Of a DNA stretch of 64,000 nucleotides, positions 44,188 through 52,516 are shown piece by piece. Every line of letters starts with the position of its first letter. Positions within the stretch are counted from its first letter, which is position 1. The position numbers and the translations under genes are program-made. The DNA comes from an uncultured Lachnospiraceae bacterium (lineage in GTDB: Bacteria; Bacillota; Clostridia; Lachnospirales; Lachnospiraceae), in the NCBI GenBank assembly GCA_947626415.1, contig CANQSA010000008.1, forward strand, positions 32,612 to 96,611, in the 5' to 3' direction. The notes beneath the pieces are model-generated. The model worked only from the letters and a program-made list of their open reading frames with translations. It had not been told where the DNA came from and ran no database searches.

Positions 44188-44226
44188 GCGTTTTCTCTCT
44201 CCACTTTCTTTTTCTGCAGGAAATGC

Positions 44227-44255
44227 TTGATTATTCTGTGCCGAACCCCTATACT
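44227..44255 (+). promoter_or_regulatory. Promoter of the GH43 gene
   Basis: TTGATT and TATACT are 17 bases apart, 48 bases before the ATG at 44303. Confidence 0.65.
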
Positions 44256-44302
44256 GATAAAAAATAACCTGTACATTCAACAGCGAAAAACGGAGTGAAA
44301 CT

Positions 44303-45850
44303 ATGAACAACCTTATGAAAAACAATCCCGTCGTCTGGGCGGATATCCCGGATGTTGACATCATCCGGGCAGACGATACATACTACATGATCAGCACTAC
44401 CATGCACCTGATGCCGGGCGGCGTGATCTTCCGTTCTTACGACCTGATCCACTGGGAGATCGCGACCTATCTGTATGAGATCCTGGAGGACTCAGCGGGA
44501 GAACGGCTCGAAGACGGACGCGGCATTTACGGCGCCGGTATGTGGGCGGCAACGCTGCGCTGGCACAACGGAAAATTTTATGTGATCTTTGTCGCAAACG
44601 ATACCCGCGACCAGGACATTTCATTTCTGTTTGTTGCGGACCGGATCGAAGGCCCCTGGGAGAAACGCAAGATCAGGGGCTTTTATCATGACTGCTCCCT
44701 CTATTTTGAAGGGGACCGGCCGTTTATTGTTTCCGGCAACGGCAATCTGCGCCTGGTGGAAATGAAACCGGATCTTTCAGAGCCGCTGCCGGGCGGGATC
44801 GATAAGATCATTATCCGGGATACCGATTTTGTCAGCCTGCGCTTCGAGGGATCGCATATGTACAAGATCAACGGCAGATATTACATCTTTATGATCCACT
44901 GGCTGCGCTACGGTTCAAAACGCCGCGTGGAAGCGTGCTTTTTCTCCGATACCATAGACGGTGAATACCGCGGCAGCAATATTTTAGACGACGATATGGG
45001 CTACCATAATGCGGGCGTGGCGCAGGGCGGCATCGTAGATACGCCTGACGGCGACTGGTACGCGATGCTCTTTCAGGATCACGGCGCGGTCGGCCGGATT
45101 CCCGTGCTGGTGCCTGTTTCATGGGACGCCAAAACCGGATTCCCGATTTTCGGCGTCAACGGGAAGGTTCCGCATTGGATTGAAACCAAGTCGACCCACC
45201 CCGGATATGTTTATGAACCGATTGTCATTTCGGACGATTTTGACTATGCGCCGGGAGAACGGCTTCATCCCGCATGGCAGTGGAACCACATTCCCGACAA
45301 CCGTCTGTGGAGTTTGACCGAGCGGCCCGGTTTTCTTCGCCTTCGTACAGGGCGGCCCGTACCAAACGTCACCCTCGCCCGAAACTCACTGGGACAGCGG
45401 ACTATGGGGCCGGTATGCGAAGGTTCTGTAAAACTTGACGTCTCCCACCTATCGGAAGGCGACTACGCGGGGCTGTGCGCGATGCAGAGCCACTACGGTT
45501 TTCTCGCCGTTACCCGCCGAAACAGGGAAAATTATATTGTCATGCTTACCCGCAGTGAACAGCGGTACGGCTCCCGCGGCGACAACCGCCCCGGCATCGA
45601 GCAGGCCTGTGTCAAGCTGGACGGAAATACGGCAGAACTGATGATCCGCTGCGATTTTCGGGATAATATCGATCTGGCGGAATGCTTCTACCGCAAAAAC
45701 GGTGAATGGGTAAAGATCGGCCCTGCCCTGCAGATGTTCTACACCCTGGATCATTTCATGGGCTACCGCTATGAGCTCTGCTGTTTTGCGACAAAAAAAG
45801 CCGGCGGATACGCCGACTTTGATTCCTATAAGATTCGGGTGTTGGAATGA
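44303..45850 (+). CDS. Glycoside hydrolase family 43 (beta-xylosidase/arabinofuranosidase-like)
   Basis: 515 residues, no signal peptide, so it acts on oligosaccharides taken into the cell. The N-terminal five-bladed propeller (about 8-300) has the Asp-Ile-Pro-Asp-Val-Asp motif near 14-19 carrying the base, an Asp near 130 in His-Asp-Cys-Ser-Leu, and the acid Glu in Phe-Glu-Gly-Ser-His near 179-183. The C-terminal 200 residues form a beta-sandwich as in GH43 xylosidases. CGGAGTG precedes the ATG. It is monocistronic; the stop lies 2 bp from the convergent hepT end. Confidence 0.93.
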   Translation: MNNLMKNNPVVWADIPDVDIIRADDTYYMISTTMHLMPGGVIFRSYDLIHWEIATYLYEILEDSAGERLEDGRGIYGAGMWAATLRWHNGKFYVIFVANDTRDQDISFLFVADRIEGPWEKRKIRGFYHDCSLYFEGDRPFIVSGNGNLRLVEMKPDLSEPLPGGIDKIIIRDTDFVSLRFEGSHMYKINGRYYIFMIHWLRYGSKRRVEACFFSDTIDGEYRGSNILDDDMGYHNAGVAQGGIVDTPDGDWYAMLFQDHGAVGRIPVLVPVSWDAKTGFPIFGVNGKVPHWIETKSTHPGYVYEPIVISDDFDYAPGERLHPAWQWNHIPDNRLWSLTERPGFLRLRTGRPVPNVTLARNSLGQRTMGPVCEGSVKLDVSHLSEGDYAGLCAMQSHYGFLAVTRRNRENYIVMLTRSEQRYGSRGDNRPGIEQACVKLDGNTAELMIRCDFRDNIDLAECFYRKNGEWVKIGPALQMFYTLDHFMGYRYELCCFATKKAGGYADFDSYKIRVLE

Positions 45851-45852
45851 GC

Positions 45853-46197
45853 TTACTCTCTGGCCAGAATCTCCCCACATTTTTGCTCAAGTTCCGGAAT
45901 ATTGGTCTGTATTGTTTCCCAGACAATCTCCAGATCAATATTCCCGTAATCATGGGCAAATAAATTACGCATCCCTTTTATAAGATGCCACGGTACATCC
46001 GGAAAGGATTCCTTAAATTGATCCGATAATTGTCCCACCAATTCTCCTATCTGAAGAATACACATATTGCAGGCATACTGATATGCGAAATCGGATTCAT
46101 AGACCTCAAGATCATTCCCGAACCGCTCTACCAGTTTTTCTATATCAATACAATACTGCTTTATTTTCTGTAACACTATCCTGTCTCTGGGATTCAT
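45853..46197 (-). CDS. hepT: HepT-family toxin (DUF86)
   Basis: 114 residues, helical. The R-x4-H-x-Y motif typical of HepT ribonuclease-like toxins is present as Arg-Asn-Leu-Phe-Ala-His-Asp-Tyr near 77-84. MntA partners silence HepT by adding AMP to the Tyr of this motif. The gene overlaps the end of mntA by 53 bp, which couples the pair. AAGGAGG lies 12 bases before the ATG. Confidence 0.9.
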   Translation of the reverse strand: MNPRDRIVLQKIKQYCIDIEKLVERFGNDLEVYESDFAYQYACNMCILQIGELVGQLSDQFKESFPDVPWHLIKGMRNLFAHDYGNIDLEIVWETIQTNIPELEQKCGEILARE

Positions 46198-46486
46198 AAA
46201 TAAGTATTGCCTCCTTTTTTATTCTTTCCAAAAAGGCTTTATCGCTGCTCGTTGTTGTAACAACATCCACATGTACTTTAAATTGATCTTCCAGTGCGGC
46301 GACAAAGCTAAAATACTGCAGCAAATTTTTAATATCTCCTTTATCGATCAGGATATCAATATCGCTTTCAGCCGTTGCTTCCTCCCGTGCATAAGAGCCA
46401 AATATATAAAGCTTCGCCACCCCATATTTTCTTGCAATCGGGATGCTGTTTTTTTGGATTGTATTTAAAGTATACACATTCCCCAT
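46145..46486 (-). CDS. mntA: MntA-family antitoxin nucleotidyltransferase
   Basis: 113 residues. The motif GS-x10-D-x-D is exact (Gly-Ser-Tyr near 31-33, Asp-Ile-Asp near 43-45), so it should be an active minimal nucleotidyltransferase that AMPylates HepT. ATG at 46486 is chosen because AGGTG lies 8 bases upstream; the longer frame reads through tRNA-Lys. The pair lies right beside the tRNA gene. Confidence 0.9.
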   Translation of the reverse strand: MGNVYTLNTIQKNSIPIARKYGVAKLYIFGSYAREEATAESDIDILIDKGDIKNLLQYFSFVAALEDQFKVHVDVVTTTSSDKAFLERIKKEAILIYESQRQDSVTENKAVLY

Positions 46487-46516
46487 AGCGGCACCTGCCA
46501 TCCTTAAATTCAAAAT

Positions 46517-46551
46517 AAGGACAGAATGGCATTTCTTACCATGCTGTCCTT
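46517..46551 (-). terminator. Terminator between tRNA-Lys and mntA
   Basis: Arms of 13 bases (aaggacagaatgg and ccatgctgtcctt) with one mismatch, followed on the minus strand by TTATTTTG. It ends tRNA-Lys transcription. Confidence 0.65.
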
Positions 46552-46557
46552 TTCTTC

Positions 46558-46630
46558 TGCGCCGCCAGGGGTTCGAACCCTGGACACCCTGATTAAGAGT
46601 CAGGTGCTCTACCAACTGAGCTAGCGGCGC
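46558..46630 (-). tRNA. tRNA-Lys (CTT)
   Basis: 73 bases without encoded CCA. Acceptor GCGCCGC/GCGGCGC with discriminator A, D arm GCTC...GAGC, anticodon loop CTCTTAA giving CTT, and T arm CAGGG-TTCGAAC-CCCTG are all present. Confidence 0.97.
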
Positions 46631-46729
46631 CTATCTGCGCTTCCGTACAGTCTGTACAACTGTGACGCAAATAGGATTATATACAAGTTTCCCGGAAAAT
46701 GCAAGCACTTTTTTTATTTTTTTCCGATT

Positions 46730-46876
46730 CTACCTCCGATTCCTCCAATCGCATCCGTTCAGGATCTGCATGACCTCCCGCAGCGAGCAGCAAAAACAGC
46801 ACAGCTTTCGCTGGATGCGGGGGTTGTCATAGCAAAAGCCCTGCCATCTGCATCTGCAGCGCCATTTCATTCCCAT
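46730..46876 (-). CDS. Small cysteine-rich protein
   Basis: 48 residues if started at ATG 46876, where GGGGGAAAGG lies upstream. Six Cys occur in Cys-x-Cys, Cys and Cys-Cys-x-Cys-Cys-like spacing, with Arg and Trp; it could bind a metal. The frame is short but the ribosome site and strong amino-acid bias support it. No family is recognised. It follows trmB by about 90 bp. Confidence 0.5.
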   Translation of the reverse strand: MGMKWRCRCRWQGFCYDNPRIQRKLCCFCCSLREVMQILNGCDWRNRR

Positions 46877-46965
46877 AACCTTTCCCCCTGTTTTCCATTC
46901 ACGACTTACCACTTTCATACATAGTATATTCGCAAAAGCCGCAGACGCCACCGGATTCCCGGTCT

Positions 46966-47601
46966 CTATCGCCGAATGATCATTTTATGGATGGGATTGC
47001 CCATGGCGGAAAACCGTTCTTCATATTCCGTCATCACATTTCCGGCGTTTAATTCCGGATCATGGTGCAGATCAAAGGTATGCGCGGTCACCGTCCACCC
47101 CGCCGCTTCCGCCTGTTCCAAAGAAAACCGGAATAGGTCGGCATTGTCTGTTTTAAATTCCACCGTGCCGTCCGGTACCAGGATCCGGTCATAGCGTTTT
47201 AAAAACTGCACGGAAGTCAGCCGCCGTTTCGCATGCCGGTCTTTCGGCCAGGGATCGGAGAAATTCAGATAAATCTTATCCACTTCCCCCGGTTCAAAGA
47301 CGTCCGTGATCGCTTCCGCGTCCATCCGAACAAAGATTACGTTGGGGAGTTTCTGTATCTGCTGTTTTTCCACCGCACGGATCAGAACGCTGGAATACTT
47401 CTCAATTCCTACATAATAAATATCCGGGTTCCGGGCAGCCAGCTCCATCAGGAATTTTCCTTTTCCCATGCCGACTTCGATATGAAGCGGCCTGCCGCCG
47501 GACCGCGTTTTCCAGGTAGCTTTTTCCCCCTCCGGTTCTGTGATCACATAGATGCTTTCCTCCATCGCTTCTCTGGAACCGGGCACATTTTTCAGACGCA
47601 T
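46966..47601 (-). CDS. trmB: tRNA (guanine-N7-)-methyltransferase
   Basis: 211 residues. The SAM loop Glu-Val-Gly-Met-Gly-Lys-Gly near 42-48, Asn-Phe-Ser-Asp-Pro-Trp-Pro-Lys near 115-122 and Lys-Arg-Arg-Leu near 126-129 are the TrmB hallmarks. It methylates G46 in the variable loop of tRNAs. It is read divergently from the V-ATPase operon. Confidence 0.96.
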   Translation of the reverse strand: MRLKNVPGSREAMEESIYVITEPEGEKATWKTRSGGRPLHIEVGMGKGKFLMELAARNPDIYYVGIEKYSSVLIRAVEKQQIQKLPNVIFVRMDAEAITDVFEPGEVDKIYLNFSDPWPKDRHAKRRLTSVQFLKRYDRILVPDGTVEFKTDNADLFRFSLEQAEAAGWTVTAHTFDLHHDPELNAGNVMTEYEERFSAMGNPIHKMIIRR

Positions 47602-47751
47602 TGCAGACCTCCGCTGTTTTTTCTGAATTTATATTTGTAAATAATACACAAAATTTAGGGAGAAGTAAATAGAATTTTAGCAAATTTCCTCTGGCATTTT
47701 AAAAAAAAAGTAGTAGAATGTATGTAGTTGTGAAAGGAGAGAGGTGACACT

Positions 47752-48075
47752 ATGCCCAGAGAAATTAACCAGGTAATTGAACAGTTGTCTAAGATTGAAG
47801 CATCTTCTGCCGAAATCCTTTCCGGCGCGGAAGAGCAGAAACGTGCCTATGCCGCCGAAATGGAACAAAAGAAAAAGGAATTTGACAATGCGCTGAGTGA
47901 ACAGACCGAAGCCAAATTAAAAGAGCTGCGGGACACGCTGAACGCCGAGGCCGAACAGAATCTGCAGGCGCTCCGTGCGGAAACGGAGACGCAGTCGAAT
48001 CGGCTGGAGGAATGGTACAACGCAAACCACACCCGTCTGGCAGAGGAACTGTTTGAGCAGATTGTGAGGTCATAG
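47752..48075 (+). CDS. ntpF: V-type ATPase subunit G/H-like stalk protein
   Basis: 107 residues, almost wholly a charged coiled coil rich in Glu, Ala and Gln. Length and place at the head of the operon match NtpF/AhaH, the peripheral-stalk partner of subunit E. AAAGGAGAGAGGTG precedes the ATG; a TAGAAT box stands at 47714-47719 with a weak -35 box. Confidence 0.82.
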   Translation: MPREINQVIEQLSKIEASSAEILSGAEEQKRAYAAEMEQKKKEFDNALSEQTEAKLKELRDTLNAEAEQNLQALRAETETQSNRLEEWYNANHTRLAEELFEQIVRS

Positions 48076-48078
48076 CCT

Positions 48079-49122
48079 ATGGGAAGTTTAATTGCTTACA
48101 GCGGACTGACCACTAAGATCCGCGCCATGCAGAGCAAGCTGATCACCCCGGAAGAATATCGGGAGATCGCCGGCCTGACATCTGTCCCTGAATTATTTGC
48201 TTATCTGCAGAAACATCCGGGATACAGTCAGTTATTTGCCCGCATGGATCCCGCGGAGGTGCACCGCGGCGATATCGAAGCGCTTCTCCGTGGCAGCACC
48301 TATCGCGACTTTACAAAGATTTACAGCTTTGCCGGCCAGAAACAGCGGAAATTTCTGGACTGCGTTTTTATCCTTTATGAGGTTTCCGTATTAAAGCGGT
48401 ATTTGCGCAATATCCTGGACAGCCGCCCTGATTCTGCCATACAAGTCGTACAGAATGATTTTGAACTGCATTCCCGGATCGACACGAGACGGGTTGCCGA
48501 GTCTGCCAATATTGATGAATTTATCCACAATCTGGAAGGCACGGCCTATGAACAGCCGTTATTGAAGCTGCGGCAGACCGGTTCCGAACTGACGCTTTTC
48601 GATTATGAAATGTGTCTGGATCTGATCTATTATACCAAGATATGGAAATCAAGGAACAAATTCTTCAATGGTGAAGAATTGGATATGATCACGGAGAACT
48701 ACGGCATGCGGATCGATATGCTCAATATCATCTGGGCTTACCGGTCTAAGAAATATTACAAGCTCTCCACGGCGCAGATCTATTCTTTCCTGATCCCGAT
48801 CTATTATAAACTGCGTGCCCCTGAACTGCTTGCGCTTTCAGAAGCGGAATCCATGGACCGGTTCTTTGAGATTCTGTCCGGAACCCATTACGGCAAATAT
48901 TTTACAAAGGAGAAGCTCGCGGAGGTTTCTTCCATTGAACAGATAGAATCCGTTGCCGCAAAACAGATGCATCTTAAAAATTTTCGGAAGCATCCGTATT
49001 CCATTGCGTGCATTACCACATTTTTGTTTTTAAAACAAAAAGAAATCCGTAACCTGACAACAGCCACTGAATGTATCCGTTATGGTTATCCACCGGATGT
49101 CATTTTGGAAAACATTGTATAA
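48079..49122 (+). CDS. ntpC: V-type ATPase subunit C/d
   Basis: 347 residues, helical, of the V-ATPase C/AC39 family. It forms the funnel that joins the central rotor stalk to the membrane ring. It starts 3 bp after ntpF and lies 15 bp before the subunit I gene. Confidence 0.92.
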   Translation: MGSLIAYSGLTTKIRAMQSKLITPEEYREIAGLTSVPELFAYLQKHPGYSQLFARMDPAEVHRGDIEALLRGSTYRDFTKIYSFAGQKQRKFLDCVFILYEVSVLKRYLRNILDSRPDSAIQVVQNDFELHSRIDTRRVAESANIDEFIHNLEGTAYEQPLLKLRQTGSELTLFDYEMCLDLIYYTKIWKSRNKFFNGEELDMITENYGMRIDMLNIIWAYRSKKYYKLSTAQIYSFLIPIYYKLRAPELLALSEAESMDRFFEILSGTHYGKYFTKEKLAEVSSIEQIESVAAKQMHLKNFRKHPYSIACITTFLFLKQKEIRNLTTATECIRYGYPPDVILENIV

Positions 49123-49137
49123 CGGAGGTGATAAACA

Positions 49138-51078
49138 GTGATAGAAAAAATGAATTTCATCAGCGTTACCGGCCCCAAGCACGATATTGACCGGGTCATC
49201 GACAATTATATCAGTCGGCATGAAATCCATTTAGAAAATGCGTTAGAAGAACTGCAGGGCACTGCGAAGCTGAGTGCCTATACGGAAACCAATCCCTACC
49301 GGGATTCGATCCGTCTCGCAAATGAACTCATCGGCTATACAGACGGCGTAAAGCCGGAAGCGGCGCTGCCCGCCATGACGGTAGATGAATCCATGGCATA
49401 TATCCGGGACCTGGTACCGCAGTTTGCAGAGATCAAAGCGGAGATCGAACAGCTGCAAAAGGAACGGGACCAGCTGCAGGACGCATTTGACAAGATCGCG
49501 CCGTTCCGGGGACTGCAATATGACGTTTCCCGAATCCTGAACTTCCATTTTCTGCGGTTCCGGTTCGGACGGATCCCGGTTCAGTACTGGACTCCATTTT
49601 CCACGTATTCCGCGGAAGATCCTTCTATGGTATTTATCCAGTGCGCAGCCGATTCCCAGTATATCTGGGGCGTATATTTTGTTCCGGTCGCGGAGCATGA
49701 CAAGGTGGACGCCGTCTACGCGTCGCTCCATTTTGAAAAGACTTTCATTCCGGAAGAATACGACGGGACGCCGGAGGACGCCTGCAGCGCGCTTCAAACG
49801 AAGCTGAACGCGCTGGATGCCCGGCTGCAGGAAGCAAACGCGCGCTTCCAAGAGCGGATTACCGCCGAGAAGCCGAAGATCTTCCGGGCTTCCGAGAAAG
49901 TACAGCGCGCCTCTGAAAACTTTGACGTTCGGAAGATGGCCGCTATTACCGCCAATGAAGGAAATGTTTTCTACATTATCTGCGGCTGGCTGACGGAACC
50001 CGAAGCCAAAGCGCTGATGCAGGAAACGGCAGGCGATCCCAACGTAGTGATCCTGCTTGAGGAACCCGCCTCAGCCAAGCATTCTTCTCCTCCGACCAAG
50101 CTGCGGAACTGGCGCTTTTTCAAGCCCTTTGAATTATTTATCCGGATGTACGGGCTGCCGGCTTACAACGAATATGATCCGACTCCGTTTGTGGCGCTTT
50201 CCTATGCCTTTATCTTCGGCGCCATGTTCGGGGATGTGGGACAGGGGCTTCTGCTGCTGATCGGCGGCTGGCTGCTGTACCACTTTAAGAAGGTTCCGCT
50301 GGCAGGTATTATTTCCCGCGCGGGTATCTTTTCCATTTTGTTCGGATTTCTGTTCGGCAGCGTCTTCGGATTTGAGGACTGGATCGAACCTCTGTGGCTC
50401 AGACCGAAGGAAGAAACCATTGACGTTCCTTTTGTGGGGACGCTGAATACCGTTCTGGTCGTCGCCATTGCTTTCGGTATGTTTATGATCCTGGTTACCA
50501 TGATCTTAAACATTATTAACGGCCTGCGGGAAAAGAATCTGGAAAACGCCGTATTCGGCAACAACGGAATCGCCGGCATCGTATTTTACGGTTCTCTGGT
50601 CCTGGTGATCGTTCTGTTTATGACAGGCCACAGCCTGCCGGCAGGCATCGTCATGGCAGTTATGTTCGGAATCCCGCTGATTCTGATCGTATTAAAGGAA
50701 CCGCTGACCAATCTGATCCGGCACAAAGCCGAGGTGATCCCCGGCAGCAAGGGAATGTTCGTTGTGCAGTCCTTCTTTGAACTGTTTGAAGTGCTTTTAA
50801 GCTACTTCTCCAACACCATTTCCTTCGTCCGTATCGGTGCCTTCGCCATCAGCCACGCGGCCATGATGGAGGTTGTCCTGATGCTTGCCGGATATACGGC
50901 GGAGAATCCAAACGCCAATATTCTCGTTGTCATTCTGGGCAATCTGTTCGTCTGCGGCATGGAAGGCTTAGTTGTAGGAATCCAGGTACTGCGTCTGGAA
51001 TATTACGAGATGTTCAGCCGGTTCTATAAAGGTACCGGCCGGGAATTTGTCCCTTATACAAAAACAACCAACCGCTAA
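49138..51078 (+). CDS. ntpI: V-type ATPase subunit I/a
   Basis: 646 residues. The first 330 residues are the cytoplasmic arm with coiled coil (about 90-125 and 220-260); the rest has about eight membrane helices with Gly-Met/Phe-Gly-Asp-Val-Gly-Gln near 358-366 and the Phe-Val-Arg-Ile-Gly-Ala-Phe-Ala segment near 563-570, whose Arg works the ion channel. The start codon is GTG 49138 after GGAGGTG. Confidence 0.95.
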   Translation: MIEKMNFISVTGPKHDIDRVIDNYISRHEIHLENALEELQGTAKLSAYTETNPYRDSIRLANELIGYTDGVKPEAALPAMTVDESMAYIRDLVPQFAEIKAEIEQLQKERDQLQDAFDKIAPFRGLQYDVSRILNFHFLRFRFGRIPVQYWTPFSTYSAEDPSMVFIQCAADSQYIWGVYFVPVAEHDKVDAVYASLHFEKTFIPEEYDGTPEDACSALQTKLNALDARLQEANARFQERITAEKPKIFRASEKVQRASENFDVRKMAAITANEGNVFYIICGWLTEPEAKALMQETAGDPNVVILLEEPASAKHSSPPTKLRNWRFFKPFELFIRMYGLPAYNEYDPTPFVALSYAFIFGAMFGDVGQGLLLLIGGWLLYHFKKVPLAGIISRAGIFSILFGFLFGSVFGFEDWIEPLWLRPKEETIDVPFVGTLNTVLVVAIAFGMFMILVTMILNIINGLREKNLENAVFGNNGIAGIVFYGSLVLVIVLFMTGHSLPAGIVMAVMFGIPLILIVLKEPLTNLIRHKAEVIPGSKGMFVVQSFFELFEVLLSYFSNTISFVRIGAFAISHAAMMEVVLMLAGYTAENPNANILVVILGNLFVCGMEGLVVGIQVLRLEYYEMFSRFYKGTGREFVPYTKTTNR

Positions 51079-51120
51079 GTTGGTTTCAATAATCATTCTA
51101 TAAAACAGGAGGATATCATC

Positions 51121-51549
51121 ATGTTAGTTAAGATCACTTTATTTATCGCATTAGTATTAAGCATTGTCGTTCCTTTTATCGCGTTCTTCGCCGGAGAGAA
51201 AAACCGGGGCCGTTATAAGAAAGCGCTGATCGGGAATGTAGTCGCATTTTTCGGCATTATTGTTTTAGCTGAAATCGTTCTGTTTACCGGCGACGTTTCC
51301 GCTGCCGAGCAGACGCTGACAGAATCCCCTGCTTTCGCTACCGGACTCGGCTATCTGGCTGCCGCTCTGGTAACCGGTATGTCCTGTATCGGCGGCGGTA
51401 TTGCCGTTGCCTCCGCAGCTTCTTCCGCGCTGGGCGCGATCAGCGAAGATTCTTCGATATTCGGTAAGTCTCTGGTATTCGTTGGTCTGGCCGAAGGTGT
51501 TGCCTTATACGGTTTGATCATTTCCTTCATGATCCTGGGCAGACTGTAA
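51121..51549 (+). CDS. ntpK: V-type ATPase rotor-ring subunit K/c
   Basis: 142 residues, four membrane helices as two hairpins. The second hairpin has Ser-Cys-Ile-Gly-Gly-Gly and the ion-binding Glu in Gly-Leu-Ala-Glu-Gly near 121-125. The first hairpin is reduced, its second helix carries its own Glu (Leu-Ala-Glu-Ile near 57-60). The Gln/Thr sodium ligands of Enterococcus NtpK are not seen, so the ion cannot be named. AGGAGG lies before the ATG. Confidence 0.92.
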   Translation: MLVKITLFIALVLSIVVPFIAFFAGEKNRGRYKKALIGNVVAFFGIIVLAEIVLFTGDVSAAEQTLTESPAFATGLGYLAAALVTGMSCIGGGIAVASAASSALGAISEDSSIFGKSLVFVGLAEGVALYGLIISFMILGRL

Positions 51550-51600
51550 TTTGCGCAATCGAATGGAGTCCGTGTAAACACTCCGGATTGGAGATTTTTT

Positions 51601-51909
51601 ATGAAGCTATTCTTAATCAGTGACAACATAGACACTTATACCGGCATGCGTTTAAGCGGGATTGAGGGTGTGGTTGTTCATGAAAAACAGGAATTACGGG
51701 AAGCGTTGGAAAAAGCCTTTTCCGACAAGGACATTGGCATTGTTCTGCTGACCGAGAAATTCGGACGGGAATTTCCGGAGATCATCGACGACGTCAAACT
51801 AAACCGCCGTCTCCCGCTGATCGTGGAGATCCCGGACCGGCACGGAACAGGCCGTAAGCCCAACTTCATTACCGACTATGTCAATGAAGCCATCGGTATT
51901 AAACTGTAA
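51601..51909 (+). CDS. ntpG: V-type ATPase subunit F
   Basis: 102 residues, CheY-like alpha/beta fold with Ile-Gly-Ile-Val-Leu-Leu-Thr near 48-54 and a Pro-Leu-Ile-Val-Glu-Ile-Pro motif near 74-80, as in the rotor subunit F. It lies 51 bp after ntpK with GGAG upstream. Confidence 0.9.
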   Translation: MKLFLISDNIDTYTGMRLSGIEGVVVHEKQELREALEKAFSDKDIGIVLLTEKFGREFPEIIDDVKLNRRLPLIVEIPDRHGTGRKPNFITDYVNEAIGIKL

Positions 51910-51923
51910 AGGATGTGATAGGT

Positions 51924-52505
51924 TTGAATATTGAAGATAAACTGGAACATTTTGTGGATGTGTCCAAACAGACCGCCATGCAGAGATCCAATGCTCTGGT
52001 GGCAGATTATAAGGAACAGCTTGACAACAGTTTCGAGGATCATAAGGCAGAATCCATCCGCAAATCCGAGCTCGCGCAAAAGAGCGCGGCGGACAGCCTG
52101 CAGCGCGCGCACCGGAAGGAACTGTCCCACGAGCAGCTGAAAATCAAACGGGAATTAAGCGTAAGAAGCAGCCAGTTAAAAAATCAGCTCTTTACGGAAG
52201 TTCTGGAAATGATCGCGGCGTTCCGGAAAACGCCGGAATATGTGGAAGTGCTGAAAAATCAGATTCAAAAAGCCAGGACAGAGGTTTCGGATACGGAAGA
52301 CATGACCATTTATATCGATCCGGAAGACAGCGCTTATCTGGAGCAGCTTTCCGCGGAGACCGACACCAAGCTCACGGTCAGCAGCTATTCCTTTATGGGC
52401 GGCACCCGGGCGGTTATCCCGTCGAAGAACATATTGATCGATGAATCCTTCCAGTCAAAGCTGGAGGAGGTTCGGGACCATTTCAACTTTAACACGAAAC
52501 GATAG
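51924..52505 (+). CDS. ntpE: V-type ATPase subunit E
   Basis: 193 residues from TTG 51924, where AAAGGA stands about 10 bases upstream; GTG 51915 is a second choice but too close to the site. Long N-terminal helix (about 1-95) and a small mixed C-terminal domain, the form of the peripheral-stalk subunit E that pairs with NtpF. It lies between subunits F and A as in other Clostridia. Confidence 0.88.
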   Translation: MNIEDKLEHFVDVSKQTAMQRSNALVADYKEQLDNSFEDHKAESIRKSELAQKSAADSLQRAHRKELSHEQLKIKRELSVRSSQLKNQLFTEVLEMIAAFRKTPEYVEVLKNQIQKARTEVSDTEDMTIYIDPEDSAYLEQLSAETDTKLTVSSYSFMGGTRAVIPSKNILIDESFQSKLEEVRDHFNFNTKR

Positions 52506-52516
52506 GAGGTCTCGCC

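Noticed and set aside
44222..44302. Terminator-attenuated leader of the GH43 gene
   Set aside because: A good promoter lies after the terminator, so the hairpins belong to a separate transcript or to none.
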